DNA of 64,000 nucleotides from Silene latifolia. Its lineage: Eukaryota; Streptophyta; Magnoliopsida; Caryophyllales; Caryophyllaceae. The stretch is from positions 32,316,217 to 32,380,216 of the forward strand of contig NC_133534.1 in the NCBI RefSeq assembly GCF_048544455.1. The letters run 5' to 3'. Of the stretch, positions 23,443 through 33,917 are shown piece by piece; the first letter of the stretch is position 1, and each line of letters opens with the position of its first letter. The position numbers were made by a program, and so were the translations under genes. The notes under the pieces are model-generated. The model ran no database searches. It had not been told where the DNA came from and was given only the letters and a program-made list of their open reading frames with translations.

Positions 23443-24470
23443 ACGGGGAAATGCCCAGTGTAACACTTTGTAAGATAATTTTTGAATTTCTTTTGAATTT
23501 GTTTTATTGCGTTTTAATTAGGACAATTAGTTTTAGACAGTTTTTAGCATAGACGTAAGAATATAGACTGTTCTTATGCGTATTTGGTATATTGGGAAAT
23601 TTTTGCGTGTGTTCTTATGCAGGTTTGGGAAAGTTTCATGCATTCCAAGGGAGAAAAGACGAAAATTCAAGAGCTTACGCGAGAAAATTCCTCGATCGAG
23701 TACTTTTTGTACTCAATCGAGTGAAAATCAGGTCAATCGAGTAAAACAAAAAGGGAGACTTCTCGATCGAGTAGAATTCTACTCGATCGAGTGATTGGAG
23801 CATAAAAGTGCTCGATCGAGTGATTTAAAACCACTCGATCGAGTGAAATGAACAGTATACAGGGAGTGTTTTGCCTTAAACTCTTTTGTTTTGTTCTAAA
23901 CTTCATTTTCCCCTAAATTTTCGTCTATCAAACCCTAATTGCGATTCAAACTCTCCCAAATCCCCTTTATTTCTTGCCTAATCACCAAATTTGTCTCCTA
24001 CATTTCCTTGTTTGCTTATTAATCTTCAAAAGCCCCTTATTTTCCCCTTCATTTGTGTTGTTTATCTCGGTTTTAAAAGGGTTTTCGGGTTTGCGGGTTT
24101 TTCGGCTGAAAATTCGCTATTTTTGCTTGTTTATTTGGAGATTAATTGCACTTGTAGGATCATTCTCATCAAGTAAGTGTTTCTTCCTTCCTCTATGCAT
24201 TATAATTTGGATTATTTCGAATTTTCTTGAGGAAAATTGATTTAGGGTTTGAATATCCAAGTTTAGTCGAATTTTTTCGACTTGTCTGTGTTTATTACCC
24301 TCAATTAGCTTGCTTGATGATCATAATTCCCCTTCCTCGCTGTTTCACATGCTTAATTCGAATTTTTCATGACTTTTGTGATATGGGTTAAGAACAGTCG
24401 AAATTTTCGACTGTCAGTTTGACTATTGCTGCTGTGATTCGTCTAAATTCGCTTCATTATCGCTAACTTG
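23443..24470 (+). other. Non-coding internal region of the Athila-like element after protease
   Basis: The 1 kb after the protease contains no reverse transcriptase, RNase H or integrase motif in any frame. 23690-23850 holds the third ACTCGATCGAGT cluster. 23880-24200 is T-rich with short frames only and looks like a leader for the downstream ORF-1-like gene. ACTTG at 24466-24470 is the left target duplication of the inserted Tat element. Confidence 0.7.
23690..23850 (+). repeat. Palindrome cluster CTCGATCGAGT after protease
   Basis: At least five CTCGATCGAGT copies (about 23692, 23762, 23781, 23809 and 23833) plus two CAATCGAGT variants lie in 160 bp, in pairs around AT-rich spacers, like the LTR cluster. 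Confidence 0.85.
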
Positions 24471-26902
24471 TGTGGACAGCGGGGGCCCACGGGGGCGCTT
24501 GGGAGAGAAGAGAAACGAGCGTTTGCATTTTGTATGGAGTCGCCACCAATTTTTATGGGAAATTGGAACCGTTCGAATACCTCGTGTCATGTCAAGACAC
24601 AAAGTAGTGACATGAACACTAAGCAATCGTTACCCTTAGCATTCTATGTCTAGAATGACTCTCGTGGATGCCAATGAACACGGGTGTTCACAGATATCTG
24701 GAGTAAGGGGTGAGGGTACGTATTATGAAGTTCTTTTGATCGAACACCTAATCCCGCCCGTCTCGATAGCGGCCTCTACTAATGATTAGGGACATCATCT
24801 ATAATCGATATATCGTCGATTATATGCATGCAATGCAACATCCAATAAATTGATCCTAGCATGTGAAGAATGGACTAAGTCGGTAAACAATTAATTTAAC
24901 ATACAATAAATGTCAAAGTAGGGATTTAGGGTCAATTACGTGTGAAGGCATACAAACAATGTGATAAAAGAAATACAATGATACAATAATAAAGATTACA
25001 ATAATTACATTGGGTTAATGATTTATGTCGAAAATACATTTAAAACGGATAATCTGGGAAAGAAAGAATAAAGGAATAAGCGAACAGGAATTAGGGTGAT
25101 AATACGGTTAATAGTTAATTAAATACGTAACTAATTAAACTAGGTCAAAGCAGAACGGAAGTTCAGAGACAGAAATCAACCTGGAATAGGCGCAGCAGGA
25201 CTGCGCCCTTTGGAAGAGGCGCAGCAGATGCTGCGTTTGTTCCAAGAGTGAGTTCTGGCTGTGAAGCCGGAACTGCAAATTGTTAATATAAATTGGTGAT
25301 TTAAATGATTAATTACAATATTTGCTCCGATGGAAGTGATTAACAAGTTATCTACATGTAATCAAGGTCATAAAAGCAATAAAACATGGATGAGACGGAT
25401 GCAAACGAATTTATTTACATGGATGAACGATTGATTAATACGAATTAATTACATGATTAATGAACAAAAATAACAAATTAAACTAATTAGGCTAAATACG
25501 ATGGATTAATGACGAATATATGATGGTGACAATAAATAAACAGATGCAAATATATCAATGATGAATCCCAGAGATTCAATATGGTAAATCGAACCTCTAA
25601 AACCCGAATTGAGTTTAATGACGAAAACCCGCAAATATTGGTTATTTGGGATTTAAGTCAGAAATTAATGAGATGAATTAAATACTAATGATGATAATAT
25701 ATTACATGTTAGAATTACTATGCTATTATATCAAAGAATTGAAGAACAAACGAAAGAAAATAAAAACAAACGAATTGACAAAAGACGAAGGAAGAAGAAA
25801 GGAAGCAAGAACTGCGGCAGCCTCACGAAGAGGCGCAGCAGGTACTGCGCTCCTTCGAAGAGGCGCCGCAGTTGCTGCGTCCTTTCTCGATGGTTGTCTT
25901 CTAATAATCCGCAAAAAGGGTTTTAAAGCACGGTTTTAGAAATCGATTTTAAAAGGTACTTTCGACATAAACCTTACATTAATGATACAATAAGTAAGTA
26001 GCAATAAATAAAAGAGAGATTATACACCCTCAGACTTACATGTTGACGAAACAAGATGAACTAAGATATCGATTAGTGATGCTCGACGCGAATGTAACGA
26101 AAAGTGCCCTCGTAAGAGGAAAACGATTAGATTAATTAAGTTGATTGATGTGTAGTTGGTCAAATTGGTCGGTCATGCAAACGAGGCTGGTACTCAGAAG
26201 GATCCGAGCTTACGTGGTCGAATGTTCAAGCACGTAGACGCCAAAAAGTAAGAACAAAGGTCTAGAATGCAAAGGGAGAAGAGAAGGGCGGACACTCGCG
26301 TGAGAAATATGAGGAGCGAAGGCTCCTATTTATACTAATCACGTGAAGGAATTAGGGTTTCGGAGACTCTTTGGAAGTGAATCTCGGAAAGATATGAAAA
26401 AGATACGAAAATTACGCAGAAAAGGACCTGAGAAGAGGCGCAGCAGTCACTGCGTCTGTTGGAAGAGGCGCAGCACCTGCTGCGTCTGTTCCCAAGGGGT
26501 TTCCTCTTGCGGAAGAAAGATTTCCGTGTTTAAGTTATGGTAGGACGGAATAATTCGGTTTTCCTTAATATCTTATGTGAATATTACGGGAAATTGTTTA
26601 CCAAAAGATAAAGATTGTGAAATATGGAATAGAAATATCCGGAACATTCCAGAACATTCTGACTCGGGATTTAACGGTTATCAGAAAATGGAGACGGTTT
26701 TAGGCCCGGACTCCAAATGTACTCTAATTACTGTCAAAACAACCGTATCGGCACGTAGATGACAACTAAGAGGTAGACATTAATATTTGAGCAATCATTT
26801 GACGATAATCTTACGAATTGTCACAAATCGTTCCGCGTACCAAACATGCGGCTCAATCATCACCGGGTGGTTTACGAGAGGTGCAGAAATGAGGTGTCTA
26901 CA
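24471..26902 (-). repeat. 3' LTR of the Tat element
   Basis: This 2432-bp LTR matches 41467-43897 closely. On the plus strand it runs TGTGGACAGC...GGTGTCTACA. It contains three doublets of a GC-rich hairpin module (25183-25247, 25826-25885 and 26431-26496; core GAAGAGGCGCAGCA...TGCTGCGTC). Frames at 25688-25939 and 26343-26543 recur in the other LTR and are not genes. Confidence 0.95.
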
Positions 26903-27874
26903 GAGCCCCCACTTTGACTGAGGCTTGGACAAGGCAAAAGTCAAAGTATAGCCATCAGGTCAATCGAAGATTACAACCTGACGACTATGGCGACGCGAGG
27001 CGGTTCAAGGGGTCTGAACCAAGGACCTATCGTCGGGAACATTTTAGAGTCTGTCGACTATCGGGGAGGGTCGTTTAAAGTCCATTAGACTACGTAAGGA
27101 GGCTCGCCAGCCATAAGAAGAGATCATACCTGAGACTTCTTTCTCGAGATGTTTCCGGAGGTACATGGGAGCTGTTGTAAGGACTAAATAAGGTGAGTAG
27201 CAGGACACAGGCGGGAACTGCTGAAAGAAGGCTGTTTGGGTAGTCTTCGAGAAATAATTGCGAGTAGCAGGACACAGGCGGGAACTGCTGAGGAGAAATC
27301 TGCTTAGGTAGATGTTAATCTTCATGTCTTGAGAGGGACAGTACATCCGCTTACTCTCGTTGGAGACATGATTGGGAATTATTCTTCATGTCATGAGAGG
27401 GAAAGTGTATCCGATTATTCTCGTCGGGAAACATAATGAAGGCGTGTCGAATTCTGTGAAGGAATAAAGGCTCGTTGTGACAAGCAAAAGGTCTTGGAAG
27501 AAATAAATAATATGCAACAGTCTGCAGCTGTCTTGGAAATGCGGGCCGGAATGAAAGAAAATCGTCGAACGGACCAAAAGGATAAAATAGCATTGGGGAA
27601 GAGGCGCACCAAAGATGGGCCCACAACTAACGAACTCATAACGAACTTTTGAAAATCCGTATGGACGGAACACAAGGAAGAGGCGCAGCAAGAGCTGCGT
27701 CTCTTGGAAGAGGCGCAGCGCCTGCTGCGTCTATTCCCCAAAGTGTTTCTTCTGCGTAAAAACGCGATAATCAGAGGCTCATGTTCATTATTTTTTCGAA
27801 ACACAATTTCACATATTCTCTCTCAAATCTTCACCATTTCCGCCAAGGTTTGATCCAAAAGCTTGCATTAATCA
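26903..27874 (-). other. Purine tract and 3' non-coding region of the Tat element
   Basis: The minus strand reads AAAGTGGGGGCTC (26915-26903) directly before the 3' LTR, which is the polypurine tract. The remaining 960 bp separate it from the antisense mobile-domain gene. 27185-27295 contains a direct repeat around GAGTAGCAGGACACAGGCGG. 27676-27739 is a hairpin-module doublet just upstream of the antisense gene. The region 26903-27690 is duplicated at 43898-44685. Confidence 0.8.
27676..27739 (+). repeat. GC-rich hairpin doublet upstream of the antisense mobile-domain gene
   Basis: Two imperfect hairpins lie in tandem. The first pairs AAGAGGCGCAGC with GCTGCGTCTCTT around AAGA. The second has GGAAGAGGCGCAGC...GCTGCGTC. 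Similar doublets lie at 31651-31714, upstream of the other antisense gene, and three times in each LTR. This copy ends about 135 bp before the gene's ATG. Confidence 0.8.
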
Positions 27875-30800
27875 TGACTAATCGAGGTATGTGTCTCATT
27901 CTTGTATTAATCGTCTATATTTATCGAATTTTGGATCGAAAAAATTAGGGTTTATGACCCAGTTGATCGAAAATTTGGGGCTTTTCCCCCAAATGAATTT
28001 GCCTTGTCAAATTGACATTAGAAATGGATAATTGGTAATATTAGGAACATAACCATGTATTTGTCTGGAATTTTTGTTGAGTTTTGTGCCTTTGAGTGAA
28101 TTTTGAGACGGTTTCACAGCTAAATTGTAAACTGCTTCGAAAATAGCCTTAGGATTGCCCATTTGCGATGAAACTTGATATTTGGGATCCTTGAATGATG
28201 GGTAAACTTTATACCATCTCGGAATTTTGGTTTGTGACGGCTTTTTCAGGACACTTTTCTAGGGCATAATCGTCGTTATAACGAAATGCTGCCGAAATTT
28301 CGACTTGAACCCGGAACTTGGCTTCACATTAGGCTTGACTTGACCCAAATTACCACATGAGTGATCAGGTTGCTGAGAATGTGGCCAAAGATGGCGAGAA
28401 AAGAGCGATTTCAGGGCTTCCGAAGGCTCGAAAATCCCTTAACCAAGGCTTGTCGTCACGTGACGCGGCCTAAATTTGCTTTAATATTGCAGGTGATGTA
28501 GTTTCTACTTCTGGGAGAGCTCCCATGGAGATAGACATTGCTACTGTCGAGGAGGCTTTAGAGCAGGCCTTCACCGCCGCGGTGATGGCTGCTGGGGACG
28601 AGGTCCACGAGGAGGAGGCTGTCGAGGAGGAGGAGGCCCCGAGACGGGCCAACGTTGGGCGAGGAGGTCGTCAGCTGAGGGGAGCTCTTGCGTGGGTAGA
28701 GACTTGGGAGAGTAGGCACTTGCTGTGAGCTGCAGATGGTCACCTGTCCTACAGGACGGTGAAGAGCTTGGTAAATAGGAATTCACTACTCATTACTCCT
28801 CCTCTTTCATTCATTTGTTCATATCTCTTTCAAATTTCATTCAAAACTAAAGATAGCTTTTGTTTCAAATCACAATAGGAGGCCGGGAACATCAGGTCGT
28901 TCTCGGACTACACGACAGCGATGGAGCACTACGAGCGGCTGTCGGCGGAGGAGCGGGCCATGATCGAGCGTGGAGCGTTCGGTCCTTTGGTGCAGGCCTG
29001 GAGGGATATCGCGAAGAGGAAGCTACGGGCTAACCTTAGCCTGGTCCGTGCTTTCTTGGACCGATTCTGGGATACGACTTCCACGTTTCACATGCCTTTC
29101 GGTGAGGTGGGAGTCACTCTGGAGGACTACGGCATGATTTCTGGTCTGTCGTGTGGGTCTGAGGAGGTGGAGTGGCCGGAGACTGCTATGAGGGTGGACT
29201 CGGCCGAGGTGAGGAGGTTGATCAGATGGAACTTGTCGCCGAAGGCTGTCACAGTGCCGGGTTTGGTGCCCAGCTCCTACGTTCGAGACTACTTTGCGGG
29301 AAAGATCCCGGCGCTAGTGACGATTGACGGGAGGGAGACGGCTCCTCCTCCCTGTACAGCTGAGCAAAGGGCTCGTTTGTGGCTCTGGTTTGTTTCTGTC
29401 TTCGATTTACCTCGGAGACAAGGGCGAGAGGCTGTCGACGAAGCTTCTTCCCTTCCTTTCTGACCTGAGTTCCCTAGGGCGTTGGGACTGGGTCACTGCT
29501 GCTTTTGCGGTCCTCATCCGCTTCATGAGGGCAATGGTTCGTCCGGAGTTGATGGAGAGGGGGACTTCTCCCGGTGCTGTCGGACCTGGACTACTGCTGG
29601 AGGTATGAACCTTCCTTTAGACCGAAATCAATTCCTTTCCTTATCAAATTACGAAAGATCATCATTAACTATATTGCTTTGCAGGCGTGGGTGTACTCCT
29701 ACTTCCCGGGCCTCGCGCCCAAGAGGACGGAGCCGCTGGAGAAGGCCTATCCCGTGGTGAGGAATTGGGTGATGTGCCGGATGAAGAGCAAGCGTTCTTC
29801 TCACAGTGTCTACCGGCGGGACGTGAACGGTCTTCAGCTGGACAGTGTAAGTATCTTACTTATATTCATTTGCTTCTTATATTGTCTTTTAATTGATCAT
29901 AGGAATGATCCTTTGCTTATCTTATCCCAGTGGGTGCCCAGACCTTGGGCGGAGTACGCTGGAGCGCCTCCTTTCGTGGCTGAGGTCCTTCGACCCAGGA
30001 GCTCGAGCCGACTGTTGTTGAGGACGTCGATGGGTCATGTGTGGTACTTGGGCGAGCGCTTGGCTCGTCAGTGCTCTCGGGACGTCTTGACGGTTCCCGT
30101 CGATCCTCCCAGGACGATGTTCAGGGAGCCTTCCGAGGCTGAGAGGGAGGCGGACTTGGCTGATGCCAATGGTGATGCCCTCCTTCTTCCTGGCGAGGAC
30201 TACTCGGCGTTCCTCTACGGGAGGTTGGCGTACTGGCCGATAGTGGTGAGCATCTTTTACTCTTCCTCTTGACTTGATTTCCTTTTGAGAACTATGATGA
30301 AAGATCACCGATTAATGAGAAATATTTGACTTTGCAGGAGGTCGAGGCGGCGGGCATCGAGCCCCCAGAGTACCCCGAGACCCTCGAGTACACTGACGCG
30401 ACCGGGAGGACGACGATATCCGAGCTGCGTGACTTTGACGTAGCTATGACGAATGCTGGCCTGGACGACTGGCAGCATCTGATTCGGAGGGTAAATCCTC
30501 TAACTTTGCATAACTTCTGTGTAAGAACACATTTGATTTAGTTTGTTCGATTGTTGAGAATTTCTTTTTGGAAATGCAGGTTGCGCCGTCTCGGTTTGTG
30601 GCGTTGTGGAGGGTGGCCAACCGGCTGCGAGCTACTGCCGTCGAGGCACTTGTCGGCGGTCGAGGTCGTCAGGTATGAACCTTATGCCTATTCCATTTTT
30701 GAATTTTAATTTTCCAACTTTGCTTGAAATGATTGACATGAGCCAATTTTGTTGTTGTTTACAGGGTGACCGCGAGCTGGAGCGAGAGTTGACCCAGTCT

Positions 30801-30902
30801 CGGGAGGAGACAGCTCGCTTGTTAAGAGAGCTCGAGGTTCGGGACGCCGAGATTGTCGTTCTTACGGCAAGAGTTGCAGAGTTGGAGGGCGACCAGCAGT
30901 AG
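27875..30902 (+). pseudogene. Antisense plant-mobile-domain (PMD) gene of the Tat element
   Basis: The protein resembles the plant mobile domain family (PF10536), found both in host genes such as MAIN-like proteins and in transposons; its role in retrotransposons is unknown. Exons inferred from GT-AG borders are 27875-27887, 28494-28770, 28880 to about 29608, 29685-29847, 29931-30247, 30338-30490, 30580-30672 and 30765-30902. The first exon encodes only MTNR plus one base and joins in phase. Exon 2 has an acidic run (EEEAVEEEEAP). The mobile domain spans exons 3-7 (MPFGEVGVTLEDYGMISGL, then AWVYSYFPGLAPKR and WPRPWAEYAGAPPF-like segments). The last exon is a Glu/Arg-rich coiled coil ending at TAG 30900-30902. 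Defects are TGA near 28726 where CGA (Arg) is likely, a four-base duplication near 29390 that shifts the frame, and another shift near 29572. It is transcribed against gag-pol. Confidence 0.82.
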
Positions 30903-31848
30903 TTTTGTGTAGCTTTTGTAGACTTGCACATTTGGACATTGATTTTGGACATTTTTGGACTTTGTTTGGGGCGAGAGCCCCCAGTTTGTTGTACATCTCC
31001 CTTGTTTGGTGTATATAGGATGGCTTGTGAGCCTTTGTTGTTGGGTTGTGTTGCTTGTATCTGCAGGTTAGCTTTGAACAGGTTTGGTAGATGACGGTTT
31101 ACGCCGTCATGCTGCCGAATTTTACATAGAAATCATGCAAAACATACATTTGTATATACATATGGCCTCAATTAGCGCAAAACGAGTGACTCGAAAGATG
31201 CAAAAATGCAAAAAAATTGCCGGAAATGACCGGACGGTAGGGAGGGTTACCCCTAAAAAAAGAAAAAAAAAAACAGAAATCTATAAGTTATTAGAAATGT
31301 AGAAATGAAATTAAGAAATTGAAATTAATATATAAATGTTGAAATTCGGTAAATCGAAAATTATTTTCTAAAATAAATGAATTAAATGAGAAATGTAAAA
31401 TTAAAATGAATTAAAACGAAAATTATTTCCTAAAATGATGAATTAAAATTATTTCCTAAAATGAGAATGTGCGAGTGTGGTAAAATGGCGAAAATGTCGA
31501 TGTCGCCTCGAAATACGTGCCCGCGAAATTAGGAAACCTGAAACATGGTAATCTTCACGTATTTACCAAAAGAATAACCCGTAGGAATAGGAAATTATTC
31601 GTCATGGAATTAGGAAAGATCCAACGCGGAAAACCACAGAAGGGAAGCTGAGGAAGAAGCGCAGCATGAGCTGCGTCCCTTTGAAGAGGCGCAGCAGGTG
31701 CTGCGCCTGTTCCCAAGGTGTTCTGTTCTGACGGATTTTTGGAAACAGAAATTAATATAAGTAGAAACGTCGATGGAGCTTTTATTCACATAGTTCTTCC
31801 GTCTCTTCTTCGTCTAATTACACAAATTTCTCAAATAATTTTTTCATC
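30903..31848 (+). other. Spacer between the two antisense genes
   Basis: This spacer of about 950 bp contains an A-rich tract (31255-31275) and an AT-rich stretch with repeated TTATTTCCTAAAATGA words (31360-31460). Near its right end it has a GC-rich hairpin doublet (31651-31714) and ATTAATATAAGTAG (31750-31763), a possible TATA element about 90 bp before the DUF7745-like start. I infer it to be the 3' end of one antisense gene and the promoter of the next. Confidence 0.55.
31651..31714 (+). repeat. GC-rich hairpin doublet upstream of the DUF7745-like gene
   Basis: This is the same module as at 27676-27739: GGAAGAAGCGCAGC...GCTGCGTC followed by GAAGAGGCGCAGCAGGTGCTGCGCCTGTTC, the latter nearly self-complementary. 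It lies about 135 bp before the ATG, matching the spacing at the mobile-domain gene. Confidence 0.78.
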
Positions 31849-33364
31849 ATGAATACTTTGGAGATTCGTTTGAAAGAATGGACCAACGAATTTTCGAACA
31901 TGGAGAAACATGATATGGGTGCTTATAATTTCGGGTCTTTGTTGAGTTTAAAACTCATCAAGGTTGTTAAACAGTTCTTGGATGCTTGTCTTGACTATTG
32001 AGACCTAAATTACCATGTTTTTGCGTTCCCTGGAGGTGATATTTGCCCATTTCGTGAAGAAATTGCTGCTATTGGTGGGTGGGATCCTGAACACTTGCCT
32101 GCCATTCCTTCTACTTCGCAAGGGTACAAGAGCAAATTTAGAGACTTGCTTGGGTTGACTAGACTTGAGGTGGATCGTCTAGTGACTTCGAAAGGCGTGA
32201 GGATGCTGGACTTCATAGATCGATTCATTAACAGGGCCGACCCCACCGTTTCTCATGTTGCTAGGCGGAGAGCATTTGGCTTTTGTTTGTTGCATGTGTA
32301 TGTCTTCCAAGGGCATGTTGATGAAGACTTGAGAGGTGATCCCCGTCTTCTGGGCCTTGTTGAGCAAATGGAGTTGCGCAGGAGCCCAGCTTGCTTATGC
32401 TTAGGAGAAATTCTTTTGGGCTTGGATAATAGGAAATCCAACCGTGATCTACCGTATTTGGGAAGCCCCGTCATTCTGCAGGTAAAAGACATATTTTTTT
32501 TTGTTTTTTTCTTCTTCTTTTGTTTTTCGTTTTTGTTTTTTTTTCGTTTTTTTTTTTCGTTTTTTTTTTTTCCGTCTAATACCCGCTTTTGGTAGGTTTG
32601 GCTTATGGAACGGCTCCGATTGATCAAGCCCCAAGTTCGTGTTCTTTTCTATCATGCCCGCTTGATTGCGATGGGGACGAGGTTGTATATGGTGGACTTT
32701 ACTCGGGTCTGTGATTACTGGAAGAACAAACTGAAGAGCGATGATGGCCCGTTTATTAGGTGGGTCGTACCGTGGTGGCACCTCAAATCCGTCACTGGAG
32801 CGTCTTCTTTGGATCCCACTAGGTCCGTGCGCATTCCTGGATTGGAGTTTATGGTGTGCATCTTCCCGGAAAGGCTGATGAGACAAGTTGGGCTGAAACA
32901 GACGATCCCGAAACTTGATACCGTCCCGCAGACTGCTATGGCGCTTACTACAGAGAGCTGAAAAGAGTGGGCCATTAAATGGGCCCAAAGAAACATGTGG
33001 TTCTTGAATTTTTCCGCTAATGCCTTGTGGGTGTCGGATTCTTATCTGCGATGGAGAAAGGCTACTACTCCGGAAGAGCGCGAGAGATTGAGGAAGCGAG
33101 CCCGTTGACTACAAGGTGCGCGAGGTAGAGAAAGAGAAGCATCTGACAGAGGGAGAAGAAGAAGCCGGGTTTCAAGTTGTTCATCCTTCGAAGAAACCAA
33201 AGACTACTCCTGTCGCGGAAATGGTGATTGGCAAGAATGGGAAAGTTAGGCCTCGAGAAAGACCATTGGTAATTAGGTCTGAAGTGGCGCAAGAGCGTCC
33301 GGCTCGAGGTCGTGACAAGAAATATGACAAGAATGACAAGGGCAAGGGGAAGATGGAGGAATAG
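31849..33364 (+). pseudogene. Antisense DUF7745-like gene of the Tat element
   Basis: The predicted protein resembles the plant DUF7745 family (MNTLEIRLKEWTNEFS...GAYNFGSLLSL...FLDACLDY), which I recognise from similar transposon-linked proteins; its function is not known. Exon 1 is 31849-32481 and exon 2 starts at 32596. The intron has a clean GT-AG border and a long T-rich tract. Defects are TGA at 31999-32001 where Trp is expected (LDY-stop-DLNYHVF), a stop at about 32959 (TTES-stop-KEWAIKWAQRN), and a frameshift near 33100, after which the frame gives a Lys/Glu-rich tail ending in KGKGKMEE at 33364. The gene is convergent with pol, whose stop is 554 bp further right. The family call is from memory of sequence style, so moderate. 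Confidence 0.65.
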
Positions 33365-33917
33365 CCCGAGTCTTTATTTATTATTTGATTATTATTATTA
33401 TTTATTGTTGTAATAAAAGGTGGGGTTTTTAGAATCCTAGCCTATTCTATTTTTATTATGTAGCGTACTATTATTATTAGAAAATGGATGAAATAAATAA
33501 AAAAAAGGTTAAGTGGTTATGAAACCGTTGTGATTTTCTATTTATTATTCTTGTCGAATTCCAAATGCAGTGCAAATGTCCTTCTATTTACATTTTAGAT
33601 ATAACGGGTTGAATCCTATGAAGGATTTCCTACGTATTCACTTAAAAAAATGAAATCAAACCCTTGCGCGTAGTTCGAGTAAATGTAAAAGAATAATTGT
33701 TCTAAGCAAGAGCTTGTAATGAACTTAGAAAATAAGCATGAGCTTTTTGCTTACTCTGAAGATGCAAATTTAGTTTATTTGATGATATGAGGATGACAAA
33801 TTTGTCAAAATGCAAGAGCACAGTGACATTAGCGTATTTCAGCTTGGCCAGGGGCCGTTTATTTAGTGCCATAAGAGCGACACGTGGGGTTACGCGAGGC
33901 GCGTTTTTGTTCCTATT
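33365..33917 (-). other. Spacer between pol and the convergent DUF7745-like gene
   Basis: This AT-rich spacer of 553 bp lies between two convergent 3' ends. 33378-33480 has TTATTATTATT runs that could serve as plant poly(A) signals on either strand. No coding signal is visible. Confidence 0.5.

Noticed and set aside
25688..26762. Plus-strand frames of 60-83 codons repeated at 42683-43757
   Set aside because: They are identical because they lie in the two LTRs of one element. Arg/Lys-rich translations come from the hairpin modules, not from a gene.
27044..27804. Minus-strand frames of 60-129 codons, repeated at 44039-44686
   Set aside because: They lie in the 3'-UTR of the Tat element and its duplicated copy. 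No domain is present, and the frames overlap each other.
27875..33364. Reading the two plus-strand genes as host genes flanked by transposons
   Set aside because: They lie between pol and the 3' LTR inside one target duplication, and antisense ORFs are known at this place in Tat elements.
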